A stretch of 10,250 nucleotides of DNA from Chloroflexota bacterium (GTDB lineage Bacteria; Chloroflexota; Dehalococcoidia; SM23-28-2; RBG-16-64-32): the NCBI GenBank assembly GCA_005882715.1, contig VBEI01000061.1:1-10250 (forward strand), written 5' to 3'. Position 1 is the stretch's first letter. Every line of letters begins with the position of its first letter. The position numbers were made by a program, and so were the translations under genes. Shown here in pieces: positions 1 to 6,375 of the stretch. The notes beneath the pieces were generated by a model, which saw only the letters and a program-made list of their open reading frames with translations, made no database searches and was not told the DNA's origin.

Positions 1-108
1 TTGCCGGTTCAGGCTTGTCTCCTTTCCTTGCGTTCTGGCGCTCTGAAAACACCGCGCTTCGGCTTCTCAACGACGCCGTCGAAGACAATCGAATCTCACC
101 CCACCGCT

Positions 109-146
109 AGGCGAGACAGGGCTTGTGCGGCTGCCTGGTCTCGCCT
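109..146. other. Stem-loop upstream of the pst promoter
   Basis: AGGCGAGAC (109-117) pairs perfectly with GTCTCGCCT (138-146). After one A/G mismatch the inner arms continue with about four further pairs, one of them G-U (119-122 with 133-136), leaving a loop of roughly 10 nt. There is no U-run directly after it on either strand; the nearest T-rich stretch on + is at 162-165. It could end transcription from a gene to the left of the window or insulate the PHO-box region, but it is not a canonical intrinsic terminator. Positions 1-108 contain no ORF I can recognise; the + frames there are short and unconvincing. Confidence 0.4.
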
Positions 147-161
147 GATCTCCGCCTTAGG

Positions 162-200
162 TTTTACGACTCGTTAAACCCTGTTAACAGACCGTTAACC
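162..200 (+). promoter_or_regulatory. PHO-box-like direct repeat array ahead of pstS
   Basis: Four TTAAC-like hexamers lie in tandem on the + strand: TTTTAC (162-167), TTAAAC (174-179), TTAACA (184-189) and TTAACC (195-200), one DNA turn apart (about 10-12 bp). Tandem TT(A/T/C)ACA repeats with an 11-bp period are the known binding pattern of PhoP in Bacillus, and 11-bp repeats are also typical of actinobacterial PHO boxes. The position directly upstream of a pst operon, with the last repeat ending about 10 bp before a plausible -10, fits an activator site that replaces the -35. The binding protein is not identified in the window. Confidence 0.75.
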
Positions 201-210
201 AGCTTGTCGT

Positions 211-216
211 TATCTT
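211..216 (+). promoter_or_regulatory. Candidate -10 of the pst promoter
   Basis: TATCTT lies 10 bp downstream of the last PHO-box repeat, matching the usual geometry of activator-dependent Pho promoters that lack a good -35. It would give a 5' leader of about 30 nt. That leader ends in a strong ribosome binding site, AGGAGG at 239-244, 8 nt before the pstS ATG. Confidence 0.45.
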
Positions 217-252
217 GAAATAGGACACATAAAGTAAAAGGAGGCAATTCAC

Positions 253-1236
253 ATGAAGCTACTCCGCCGGAGAACTTCGGCGAGTATTGTCCGCGGCCCA
301 TTCCCGGTGCTCATTAGCCTAGGCGTTGTCGCCCTGCTGGCCATAGCAGTAGCGGCCTGCGGCGACGACGAAAAGGACACCGGCAGCACCGGATCTGGCA
401 CAGCGGCCGCGACGCAGATTCCAAACGTTACCGGTACCATCAGTCTTGAAGGGTCGAGCACGGTTCAGCCGTTTTCGATCGCGCTGATCGACGAGTTCGC
501 GAAGGTGTACCCGAACGTAAAGATCAACCCACCGAGCGGCAAGGGGTCGGGCGCCGGGATCACCGACTTCATTAACAAGCAGGTGGACATCGCCCAGTCC
601 AGCCGCAAAATGAAAGACGACGAAAAGACCCAAGCGACCGCCGGCGGCCTTTCTCCCTTTGAGACGCACATTCTCGACGACGCCCTCGCGATGGCTGTAC
701 ACCCCGACAACAAAGTTACTCAATTGACGTTGGAGCAGGTCGCCAAGATATTCGCCGGGCAGATCAAAGACTGGAGCGAAGTGGGCGGATCTGGTGGAGC
801 CATCACGGTCTACACTCGAAATGAAGAGTCCGGCAGCTTTGCGTACATCCAAGAAGACGTTATTCAGAAGGTTCTTGGCAAAGACGTGGTGTACAGCACG
901 GACATCAACAAGCAGGCGAACGCGCCGGCGGGTCTAACCGCTGTTTCCAACGATGCTTCGGGAATCTTCTACGCCGGCCTCGGAAACCTTGCCGAGATCC
1001 CGCAGGGTAAGGTCAAAGTCGTTCCGGTGAGCATGGATTCGTCTTCCAAGCCCGTCGTCCCCAGCGAAGCCACAGTCAAGGACAAAACCTACCCGATCTC
1101 GCGCGGTCTCTACTATTACACCAACGGCGATCCCTCTAAGACCACGAACGCGGGGTTGAAAGCCTTTATCGATTACGCCCTTAGTACTGAAGGACAGAAG
1201 CTAGGGGAGGACATCGGCTTCGTCGGCGTAAAGTAG
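253..1236 (+). CDS. pstS: Phosphate ABC transporter substrate-binding lipoprotein PstS
   Basis: This captures inorganic phosphate outside the membrane and delivers it to the PstC/PstA channel. The 327-residue protein starts at an ATG with a perfect AGGAGG 8 nt upstream. Residues 1-36 form a lipoprotein signal: Arg-rich N-terminus, a hydrophobic core at about 19-33, and lipobox AVAAC with Cys36 as the lipidation site. A Gly/Ser/Thr-rich tether (37-55) follows. The phosphate-binding signatures of the PstS family are visible: GSSTV (67-71), SGAGI (99-103) with the following VDIAQSSR (111-118), and ESGSF (192-196), where most family members have SGT. The late NDASGIFYAGLG block (233-244) corresponds to the family's AIGY..LG segment. 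It is the first gene of pstSCAB-phoU, behind a PHO-box array, so it should be induced by phosphate starvation. A strong hairpin follows the stop codon. Confidence 0.96.
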   Translation: MKLLRRRTSASIVRGPFPVLISLGVVALLAIAVAACGDDEKDTGSTGSGTAAATQIPNVTGTISLEGSSTVQPFSIALIDEFAKVYPNVKINPPSGKGSGAGITDFINKQVDIAQSSRKMKDDEKTQATAGGLSPFETHILDDALAMAVHPDNKVTQLTLEQVAKIFAGQIKDWSEVGGSGGAITVYTRNEESGSFAYIQEDVIQKVLGKDVVYSTDINKQANAPAGLTAVSNDASGIFYAGLGNLAEIPQGKVKVVPVSMDSSSKPVVPSEATVKDKTYPISRGLYYYTNGDPSKTTNAGLKAFIDYALSTEGQKLGEDIGFVGVK

Positions 1237-1261
1237 GTCAGGCGAGCGACCGAGGATTTCG

Positions 1262-1299
1262 GCCTAAGGAGCTCAGGCCATGGCTTGAGCTCCTTAGGC
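1262..1299 (+). other. Intercistronic hairpin between pstS and pstC
   Basis: GCCTAAGGAGCTCA (1262-1275) and TGAGCTCCTTAGGC (1286-1299) are perfectly complementary over 14 bp. A G-U pair and the small palindrome GCCATGGC (1277-1284) extend the stem inward. It begins 25 nt after the pstS stop and is followed by GCATCGAGAAA rather than a U-run. It therefore looks like an mRNA 3'-end stabiliser or partial attenuator rather than a full terminator. Such elements after the binding-protein gene are a known way to make more binding protein than permease in ABC-transporter operons; that role is inferred here. Confidence 0.75.
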
Positions 1300-1321
1300 G
1301 CATCGAGAAAGAGCAAGGAAA

Positions 1322-2287
1322 TTGGCGACTTCATCAGAAGCAATACCATCGATAGGCATGTTGGGGCGTTCGGTGATGACCCGAAGGCGCGGAGCTCTTC
1401 TCGAGGTCGGCGCCGAATGGTTCATCCGAGCTACCGGGTTGCTCACCGTCTTGCTGCTCGTCAGCATTCTGGTTCTACTGGCGCGGCAGGGCGTCCGGCT
1501 CTTCCTCGATCTCGACTACCCGATCGACAGGTTCTTCACCTACGGCAACGCTATTACCGATAACACAACGGACCCAAACCAGTTCCGCTTCGGAGTGATG
1601 CCTCCTCTGATTGCCACCTTCTGGGTAACACTCGTGACGCTCATCTTCGCAATACCGCTGGGCCTAATGACAGCGGCGTTTATATCGGAGATTGCGCACC
1701 CACGCGTGCGGCTATACATCAAGTCGGCCGCTGAGCTTCTGGCCGGCGTCCCGACGATCATTTTCGCTTTCGTCGGCCTCGCCCTCGTCGTTCCTCGCGT
1801 GAACGACTATTTCGGCTGGGGCGCGGGCGGTTTCTCAGGACTCACGGCCGGCTTCGTCGTATCCTTCGTCGCCGTTCCCTTGATCATTTCGATATCGGAT
1901 GACGCCATGCAGGCGGTCCCCGTGGACTACAAGGAGAACGCCTACGCACTCGGTTGCAACAAGCTCCAGGCGATCTGGTGCGTCATCATGCCGGCGGCCA
2001 TTTCGGGAATCAGCGCCGCGATCATGCTCGGAATGGCGCGGGCCATTGGAGAGACAATGATCGTGGTGATCCTGGCGGGAGGCAATAGCTCGCTGCCTCA
2101 CGACCCGACGGAGTCCATGCGACCGATGACGGCCACCATCGCCGCCGGTTTCGGCAACGCTTCGGACCAATCCCTGGTGAGACCGGCCTTGTATATGATC
2201 GGAGCCATCCTGTTCTTGCTTACGTTCGCGACTACGTTGATTGCGGACGCGATCCTGGAACGGCAGCGAAAGAGGTTCGGCAGGTGA
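1322..2287 (+). CDS. pstC: Phosphate ABC transporter permease PstC
   Basis: This is one of the two membrane subunits forming the phosphate channel. The protein is up to 321 residues, with hydrophobic segments at about 35-54, 95-122, 136-158, 172-192, 218-238 and 289-312, the six-helix layout of PstC. The cytoplasmic EAA loop that docks on PstB is at about 196-227 (VDYKENAYALG followed by MPAA), and the family signature ARAIGET is at 239-245. The start is uncertain. The longest reading uses TTG at 1322 with AGGAA almost touching it; ATG at 1358 or GTG/ATG at 1373/1376 would remove only hydrophilic residues before the first helix. Its TGA overlaps the pstA start in GTGA (2284-2287), implying translational coupling. 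Confidence 0.94.
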   Translation: MATSSEAIPSIGMLGRSVMTRRRGALLEVGAEWFIRATGLLTVLLLVSILVLLARQGVRLFLDLDYPIDRFFTYGNAITDNTTDPNQFRFGVMPPLIATFWVTLVTLIFAIPLGLMTAAFISEIAHPRVRLYIKSAAELLAGVPTIIFAFVGLALVVPRVNDYFGWGAGGFSGLTAGFVVSFVAVPLIISISDDAMQAVPVDYKENAYALGCNKLQAIWCVIMPAAISGISAAIMLGMARAIGETMIVVILAGGNSSLPHDPTESMRPMTATIAAGFGNASDQSLVRPALYMIGAILFLLTFATTLIADAILERQRKRFGR

Positions 2288-3180
2288 CGGCCCTAACCGT
2301 CCGGTCAAGCCGGAACCAGCGCCTCGACTGGCTGCAGAAGTTCGTCTTCAGCCTCACCTTCCTGGCGACTGTCGTCGTTTGCGTGCCCGTCGCGGTCGTT
2401 TCCGTTTACGTGATCAGTCACGGTGCGTCCGCCATCTCCTGGGAGTTTCTCTTCAGCGGGCCCGCCCGGGCAGGTCGGGAGGGAGGGTTCTTCCCCGTCA
2501 TCGTCTTGACGATGTACGCGTTGCTCCTCGTTATGCTCTTCGCGGTCCCGGTCGGAGTGCTCTGCTCGATCTACCTCGCAGAATACGCCCAACCCGGCCG
2601 GCTCCTGCGACTCATCAACCTCACAATCATCAATCTTGCGGGCGTGCCTTCCATCGTGTACGGCCTCTTCGGCGCGGCCCTCTTCTTCGATGTCATCCAC
2701 ACAAAGCAAGCGCTCTGGGTCGCTTCCGCGACGCTTGCCATGCAAGCCCTCGCAATTATCATTACCAGCTCACGAGAGGCGTTGCTATCGATCACTCCGG
2801 GAATACGCGAGGGTTCACTGGCGCTGGGTGTGTCGAAGCTTCGAACAACGTTCTTCATCGCGCTACCGGAAGCGTTCCCGGGCATCATCACGGGCAGCCT
2901 ACTGGCCGTTAGCCGCGCCGCCGGAGAAACCGCACCGATACTCATTGTGGGCGCGATCGCAGCGACTAACGTTCCCCTCAGCCCCGCTGCGATCGTCAAC
3001 GACCGGCCCCAGATGCTTTCCTACGAGCTGTATTATCGTATTACGGAGGGACTGGGCCTGGCCGACGAGAGAAAATGGGGTTTGGCGCTGGTTCTGCTGG
3101 GAATAGTTCTGGTGCTGAACGTGTCGGCCTTGCTCCTGCGGATTAAAATACAATCCAGAGGCTTCGAAAAGAGGAACTAA
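2284..3180 (+). CDS. pstA: Phosphate ABC transporter permease PstA
   Basis: This is the second channel-forming permease and pairs with PstC. The 298-residue protein starts at GTG 2284, inside the pstC stop, with AGAGG about 9 nt upstream within pstC. Hydrophobic segments lie at about 20-45, 70-98, 110-135, 143-163, 198-225 and 265-286. AGVPSIVYGLFG (119-130) is a characteristic PstA/PstC segment. The EAA loop runs through about 164-200 (REALLSI, EGSLALG, then LPEAFPG), and SRAAGETAPIL (210-220) matches the conserved permease signature. Its length is normal for the family. It ends 5 nt before the pstB start, so the operon is tightly packed. Confidence 0.95.
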   Translation: MTALTVRSSRNQRLDWLQKFVFSLTFLATVVVCVPVAVVSVYVISHGASAISWEFLFSGPARAGREGGFFPVIVLTMYALLLVMLFAVPVGVLCSIYLAEYAQPGRLLRLINLTIINLAGVPSIVYGLFGAALFFDVIHTKQALWVASATLAMQALAIIITSSREALLSITPGIREGSLALGVSKLRTTFFIALPEAFPGIITGSLLAVSRAAGETAPILIVGAIAATNVPLSPAAIVNDRPQMLSYELYYRITEGLGLADERKWGLALVLLGIVLVLNVSALLLRIKIQSRGFEKRN

Positions 3181-3185
3181 ACGAA

Positions 3186-4067
3186 TTGAGAGAGACAACC
3201 ACTCCAGAGCACACAGCCCTGGAAGACGGGGCGCAGCCGTCCGTTGTATCCGTTGGGGGGCTGCCTTACCAGCCGCCTCACGCTGCAGAAACTGCACCTA
3301 CCGTCTTAAGGCTCGAGAACGTCTGCGTCACCTACGGCGGCCGCCCGGCCGTCCAGAACGTGGCAATGGATATCTACAAGAATCGCATCACGGCGCTCAT
3401 CGGACCGTCCGGCTGCGGTAAGAGCAGCTTGCTCCGTTGCATGAACCGCATGAACGACCTCATTCACTCCGCCAGAGTGACCGGCAACGTGTACCTCGAT
3501 GGCGTCGACATTAACAGCGATGCCGTCGACCCCGTGCAGGTGCGCCGGCATGTGGGCATGGTATTCCAGAAGCCCAATCCCTTCCCAATGTCGGTCATGG
3601 AAAACGTCGCCTTTGGGCCAAAGCGCCAGGGCATGAGCGGACGCGGCCGGCTGAACGAAATCGTGGAGAAGGCGCTACGCTCGGCGGCGCTCTGGGATGA
3701 GGTCGCGGACAAGATGGACCAGCCGGGCACGGCGCTGTCCGGAGGCCAGCAGCAGCGGCTGTGTATAGCACGCGTCCTCGCCGTCCGCCCGGAAATAATC
3801 CTCATGGACGAGCCCTGCTCCTCGCTGGATCCAGTCGCCACTTTGAAGATCGAAGACCTCATGCGAGAGCTCGCGCGTGACTACACGATCGTTATCGTCA
3901 CTCACAATATGCAGCAGGCAGCACGCGTTTCCGACTACACCGCTTTCATGCTCGCCTCTGAACACGGCGTCAACGGCCGCCTGATTGAATACGGCGCCAC
4001 CAATGAGATCTTTACCAACCCAAGAGACAAACGGACGGAAGACTACATCACCGGCAGGTTTGGATAG
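3186..4067 (+). CDS. pstB: Phosphate ABC transporter ATP-binding protein PstB
   Basis: This ATPase powers phosphate import on the cytoplasmic face of PstC/PstA. All nucleotide-binding motifs are present and in order: Walker A GPSGCGKSS (73-81), Q-loop VFQKPNPFPMS (Q128), ABC signature LSGGQQQRL (184-192), Walker B IILMDEP (204-210, catalytic E209), D-loop SSLDP (212-216) and switch His240. The VFQKPNPFP and VTHNMQQAARVSD stretches are diagnostic of PstB over other ABC ATPases. The start is TTG 3186, supported by GAGGAA about 9 nt upstream; no in-frame ATG precedes the conserved domain. This leaves a non-conserved N-terminal extension of about 38 residues, making the protein 293 rather than the usual 250-260 residues. 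Confidence 0.97.
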   Translation: MRETTTPEHTALEDGAQPSVVSVGGLPYQPPHAAETAPTVLRLENVCVTYGGRPAVQNVAMDIYKNRITALIGPSGCGKSSLLRCMNRMNDLIHSARVTGNVYLDGVDINSDAVDPVQVRRHVGMVFQKPNPFPMSVMENVAFGPKRQGMSGRGRLNEIVEKALRSAALWDEVADKMDQPGTALSGGQQQRLCIARVLAVRPEIILMDEPCSSLDPVATLKIEDLMRELARDYTIVIVTHNMQQAARVSDYTAFMLASEHGVNGRLIEYGATNEIFTNPRDKRTEDYITGRFG

Positions 4068-4076
4068 GAAAGACCG

Positions 4077-4742
4077 ATGACGCGCACAGCATTCGAACGC
4101 CAGCTCCTCGCAGTGCAAGAAGACATGCTCGTTATGGCCGGCATGGTCGAGACGGCGATCGAGCGTGGCATCGAGGCGCTCAAAACACGCAACGTTAACC
4201 TGGCCCACCAGATCATCGAGGACGATCTGAAGATCAACCGCAAGCGGTACGAGACGGAAGACAAATGCTTGGAGCTAATCGCGACCCAGCAGCCACTGGC
4301 CAGCGATCTCCGCACTATCGTCTCGGTCCTTCATATCACGGTCGACCTGGAGCGAATGGGCGACCACGCCGAGGGAATCGCCAAGATTGCTCTCATGCTC
4401 GCGGATGAGCCGCCGCTCAAGCCGTACATCGACATCCCACGAATGGCGCAAGTTGCCTCCGAAATGTTGATGGGGAGCCTCGAGGCGTTCAAGGACCGCG
4501 ATCCAGCACGCGCGCGCGCCATCTGCGACCAGGACGATGAAGTTGACGCCCTCTACGAACAAGTCTACCGCGAGCTGTTGACCTTCATGATCAATGACCC
4601 CCGCACGATTCAGCGGGCGACTTACCTTATCTGGACCGCCCACAACCTCGAGCGGATCGCGGACCGGGTGACCAATATTTGCGAGCGGGTCATTTATCTG
4701 GTGGAGGGCCGCATCGAGGAGCTGAACGTCTCGAAATATTGA
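4077..4742 (+). CDS. phoU: Phosphate signalling and transport regulator PhoU
   Basis: PhoU links the Pst transporter to the Pho signalling proteins and restrains phosphate uptake when phosphate is plentiful. The 221-residue protein is all-helical, with two PhoU repeats. Each contains the metal-cluster type E/D motif: DLERMGDH (90-97, E92 and D96) in the first and NLERIADR (190-197, E192 and D196) in the second. QQPLASDLR (71-79) is another family signature. ATG 4077 follows AGGA (4066-4069) with 7 nt spacing, 9 nt after the pstB stop. It is the last gene of the operon; I see no convincing intrinsic terminator in the 94 bp before the convergent next gene. In known systems PhoU works with a PhoR kinase, which is absent from this window. 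Confidence 0.95.
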   Translation: MTRTAFERQLLAVQEDMLVMAGMVETAIERGIEALKTRNVNLAHQIIEDDLKINRKRYETEDKCLELIATQQPLASDLRTIVSVLHITVDLERMGDHAEGIAKIALMLADEPPLKPYIDIPRMAQVASEMLMGSLEAFKDRDPARARAICDQDDEVDALYEQVYRELLTFMINDPRTIQRATYLIWTAHNLERIADRVTNICERVIYLVEGRIEELNVSKY

Positions 4743-4836
4743 CGTTATAGAAAGGGTTCTCCGCGAGGGGGTCAGCGAGTTGAACGAGTTAGCTGCGCTG
4801 TTGTTAAGCCCCGCCGATCAGTTCTCGAGCGCGGGA

Positions 4837-5298
4837 CTATGCCATTCGTATAGAGCGGTCGGCTGTGGCCGGCGAGACCCCTGCCCGCACCTTCCGAAGT
4901 GCCCCGATGAGCGTCGCCGATATCGCCTGCTCAGTTGTCTGCAATAGCTTGCGGATGACTGCGCGGCTCAGGCGGGCGTCGAACACCAGCGCCAGCAGCT
5001 CGCGCTCTGTCCCGTTCAACTCGTCACCGGAATTCCTGGCAGGCCGAGTCGTACGGCAATGATCGCGCACGCCAGCGAAAAGTAGAACGACGAACTCTTC
5101 CTCAGTGAGGTCACCCCTTTGAGCGAAAGTCCGGCTGAATGCCTCGACGGCCGCTTCCTTAGCCGCAGTTTCGTCCGTGGTTAAAGAATGAGCAAAGGCG
5201 AACACCCGCGGAAAGTATGCTCCGAATCGTGTTCTGTGGAATTCGGTGGCCGCGACCGGATCACGCCTGCTTGCACCGTTCTCTCCACTTAGTCCCAT
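4837..5298 (-). CDS. Compact ECF-type sigma-factor-like protein
   Basis: This predicted cytoplasmic protein of 153 residues has the architecture of an ECF sigma factor, but is shorter and diverged. Residues about 20-83 read like sigma region 2 (FHRTRFGAYFPRVFAFAHSL, then EAFSRTF, then VLLFAGVRDHCR). Residues about 95-138 resemble region 4, the -35-binding helix-turn-helix (LNGTERELLALVF, then AISATLIGALRKVR). The linker between them is only about 11 residues, and the usual acidic D..QE motif of region 2.2 is replaced by KEAAVEAF. It may be an active minimal sigma, or a sigma-derived regulator that no longer binds core polymerase properly. ATG 5298 has GGGAGG just upstream. No anti-sigma gene adjoins it. 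An 11-bp PHO-box-like array precedes it, suggesting phosphate control. It converges with phoU. Confidence 0.65.
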   Translation of the reverse strand: MGLSGENGASRRDPVAATEFHRTRFGAYFPRVFAFAHSLTTDETAAKEAAVEAFSRTFAQRGDLTEEEFVVLLFAGVRDHCRTTRPARNSGDELNGTERELLALVFDARLSRAVIRKLLQTTEQAISATLIGALRKVRAGVSPATADRSIRMA

Positions 5299-5344
5299 CT
5301 CCGCCTCCCGTAAAGAACCAGTTTGTTTCAGGCTAGCAGAGTTG

Positions 5345-5350
5345 GTAAAA
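5345..5350 (-). promoter_or_regulatory. Candidate -10 of the sigma-like gene
   Basis: On the minus strand TTTTAC occupies 5350-5345. TTAACG (5372-5367), at the inner edge of the PHO-box array, lies 16 bp upstream as a possible -35. The hexamer sits at the same offset from the shared CGTCACA element as the better -10, TATACT, does at recQ. The match to TATAAT is weak (3 of 6), as expected for an activator-dependent promoter. The leader would be about 40 nt. Confidence 0.3.
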
Positions 5351-5352
5351 AC

Positions 5353-5369
5353 TGTGACGGCTGCGCCGT
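5353..5369 (-). repeat. Bipartite promoter motif, copy 1
   Basis: The minus strand reads ACGGCGCAGC (5369-5360) immediately followed by CGTCACA (5359-5353). The same two blocks, separated by three extra bases (AAT), occur on the minus strand at 9331-9312 in front of recQ. The TGTGACG seen on + resembles a CRP/FNR half-site, but there is no proper second half. Confidence 0.5.
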
Positions 5370-5407
5370 TAAGGCATGGTTAGGATCGAGTAAACGTCCC
5401 GTAAAGG
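5368..5407 (-). promoter_or_regulatory. PHO-box-like array, four repeats at exact 11-bp period
   Basis: Read on the minus strand, CTTTAC, GTTTAC, CCTAAC and CTTAAC start exactly 11 bp apart; on + they are GTAAAG 5401, GTAAAC 5390, GTTAGG 5379 and GTTAAG 5368. This matches the motif and period of the array ahead of pstS. The orientation relative to the downstream gene (4837-5298, -) is also the same as at pstS. The array lies about 70-110 bp upstream of that gene's ATG and beyond the end of the response-regulator gene, so its most likely target is the sigma-like gene. Confidence 0.65.
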
Positions 5408-5436
5408 GTGAAAATGCGGGGCCAGTCGCGGCTGGG

Positions 5437-6207
5437 CTACTCGGTCTCGATTAGAGTAGCCAGTGGGTCGTCTTCGCGCAGGGCCGATCGCCGCTCCAAC
5501 ATGTAACCAAAGCCGCGAACGCAGAGGATGTAGGGGTTCGTGGTGCGAGAATCGTTGAGCTTGCGGCGCAAGTTCGCGATGTGTACCTTGACGAGATTCT
5601 GGGCATCGCGCTCGCCGTAATCATGCTGGTGGACGGCAGAAAGCAGCGCCCGCGGGTCCACCACCCGGCCTGCCTGCTGCGCCAGCACGGCTAGCAGCCG
5701 GAATTCGGTCGGCGTAAGCGCCACTATCTTGCCACTCAAGGACACCTGAAACTTCTCGAGGTCCAGGATTAGCTCGCGAATTGCCAGCATCCCGCCGTTC
5801 CGGGAGGCCGGACGCGCCCTGCGCATCAAGGCGCGCACGCGTGCGCCGAAGACCGCCGGGTCGACACGCGCCACTACAGCATCGTCCGCTCCCGCGTCGA
5901 GCACAGGGATCAGGTCCCCTTCGCGCGGCATGACGACCATCATGGGTGTGTCCTGGAGCCCGCGGATCACCCGGCAGGCGCGAACCGCGAAAGCGTTATT
6001 TCGCTGCGCGAGCACGAGAAGTGAAGCGGGCCGCTCACGGCACACCTCGAATAGCTCGTGAAGTTCTGTGCACGAAAAGACCTCGAGCCCGAGTCCCTCG
6101 AGGGCCTCGCCCAGCGTTCGCGACCAGACTTCTACGTCCGCGAGGACGTATGCAGCCCGCGTTGCGATCGCGCCGGCGACTTGAGTGGCTTCCGTAGTTG
6201 GTCTCAT
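5437..6207 (-). CDS. OmpR-family response regulator with degenerate receiver domain
   Basis: This DNA-binding regulator has 256 residues from ATG 6207. Residues about 19-130 align by pattern with a receiver domain but lack its active site: the phospho-acceptor Asp position in LLVLAQ is Ala67, the switch Thr/Ser position is Met93, and the invariant Lys is replaced near A113 (DAVVARVDP, normally YVVKPF). Only part of the acidic pocket remains (ADVE, 23-26). The C-terminal winged helix (about 141-238) is intact and typical: LTPTEFRLLAVL, GRVVDPRALL, VKVHIANLRRKL and the closing RGFGYML. It therefore probably binds DNA without phosphorylation. An in-frame TTG at 6297 would add 30 residues, but ATG 6207 suits the domain start. 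A TAACTT hexamer (6218-6213) 5 nt before ATG hints at a leaderless transcript. No histidine kinase is adjacent. It lies beside pst, but its targets are unknown. Confidence 0.88.
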   Translation of the reverse strand: MRPTTEATQVAGAIATRAAYVLADVEVWSRTLGEALEGLGLEVFSCTELHELFEVCRERPASLLVLAQRNNAFAVRACRVIRGLQDTPMMVVMPREGDLIPVLDAGADDAVVARVDPAVFGARVRALMRRARPASRNGGMLAIRELILDLEKFQVSLSGKIVALTPTEFRLLAVLAQQAGRVVDPRALLSAVHQHDYGERDAQNLVKVHIANLRRKLNDSRTTNPYILCVRGFGYMLERRSALREDDPLATLIETE

Positions 6208-6336
6208 AGCGAAAGTTAAGAACTCCGTGTCCAAGATTGAGGACGGGTAAACCCTGCCCAGCGTTACAGCACTCGCTAGCAATCCTCCCGCCCGCAAGTC
6301 TCGTAGCGTCGACCGGTAGCCGGTTACTGCGTACGT

Positions 6337-6366
6337 TTGACACTCGCCTTCTCGTCTTGCTAGTTT
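6337..6366 (+). promoter_or_regulatory. Promoter of the PPOX gene, near-leaderless
   Basis: A perfect -35 TTGACA (6337-6342) is followed after 18 bp by TAGTTT (6361-6366), a TANNNT-type -10. The hexamer ends 9 nt before the ATG at 6376, so transcription would begin within a few bases of the start codon. This agrees with the absence of a Shine-Dalgarno sequence there. Confidence 0.5.
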
Positions 6367-6375
6367 GCAGCCAGC

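Noticed and set aside
1..174. Open + frame from the window edge ending at 174
   Set aside because: The roughly 57-codon translation is Arg/Ser/Ala-rich with no recognisable pattern, and it runs through the stem-loop and into the PHO-box region.
319..852. A 177-codon - strand frame opposite pstS
   Set aside because: It is antisense to conserved PstS motifs, with no family resemblance.
4743..4836. Possible bidirectional terminator between phoU and the convergent sigma-like gene (CCCGC 4810-4814 with GCGGG 4831-4835, or CAGCG with CGCTG)
   Set aside because: The stems are only 5 bp with loops of 16-18 nt and no T-runs, which is too weak to call.
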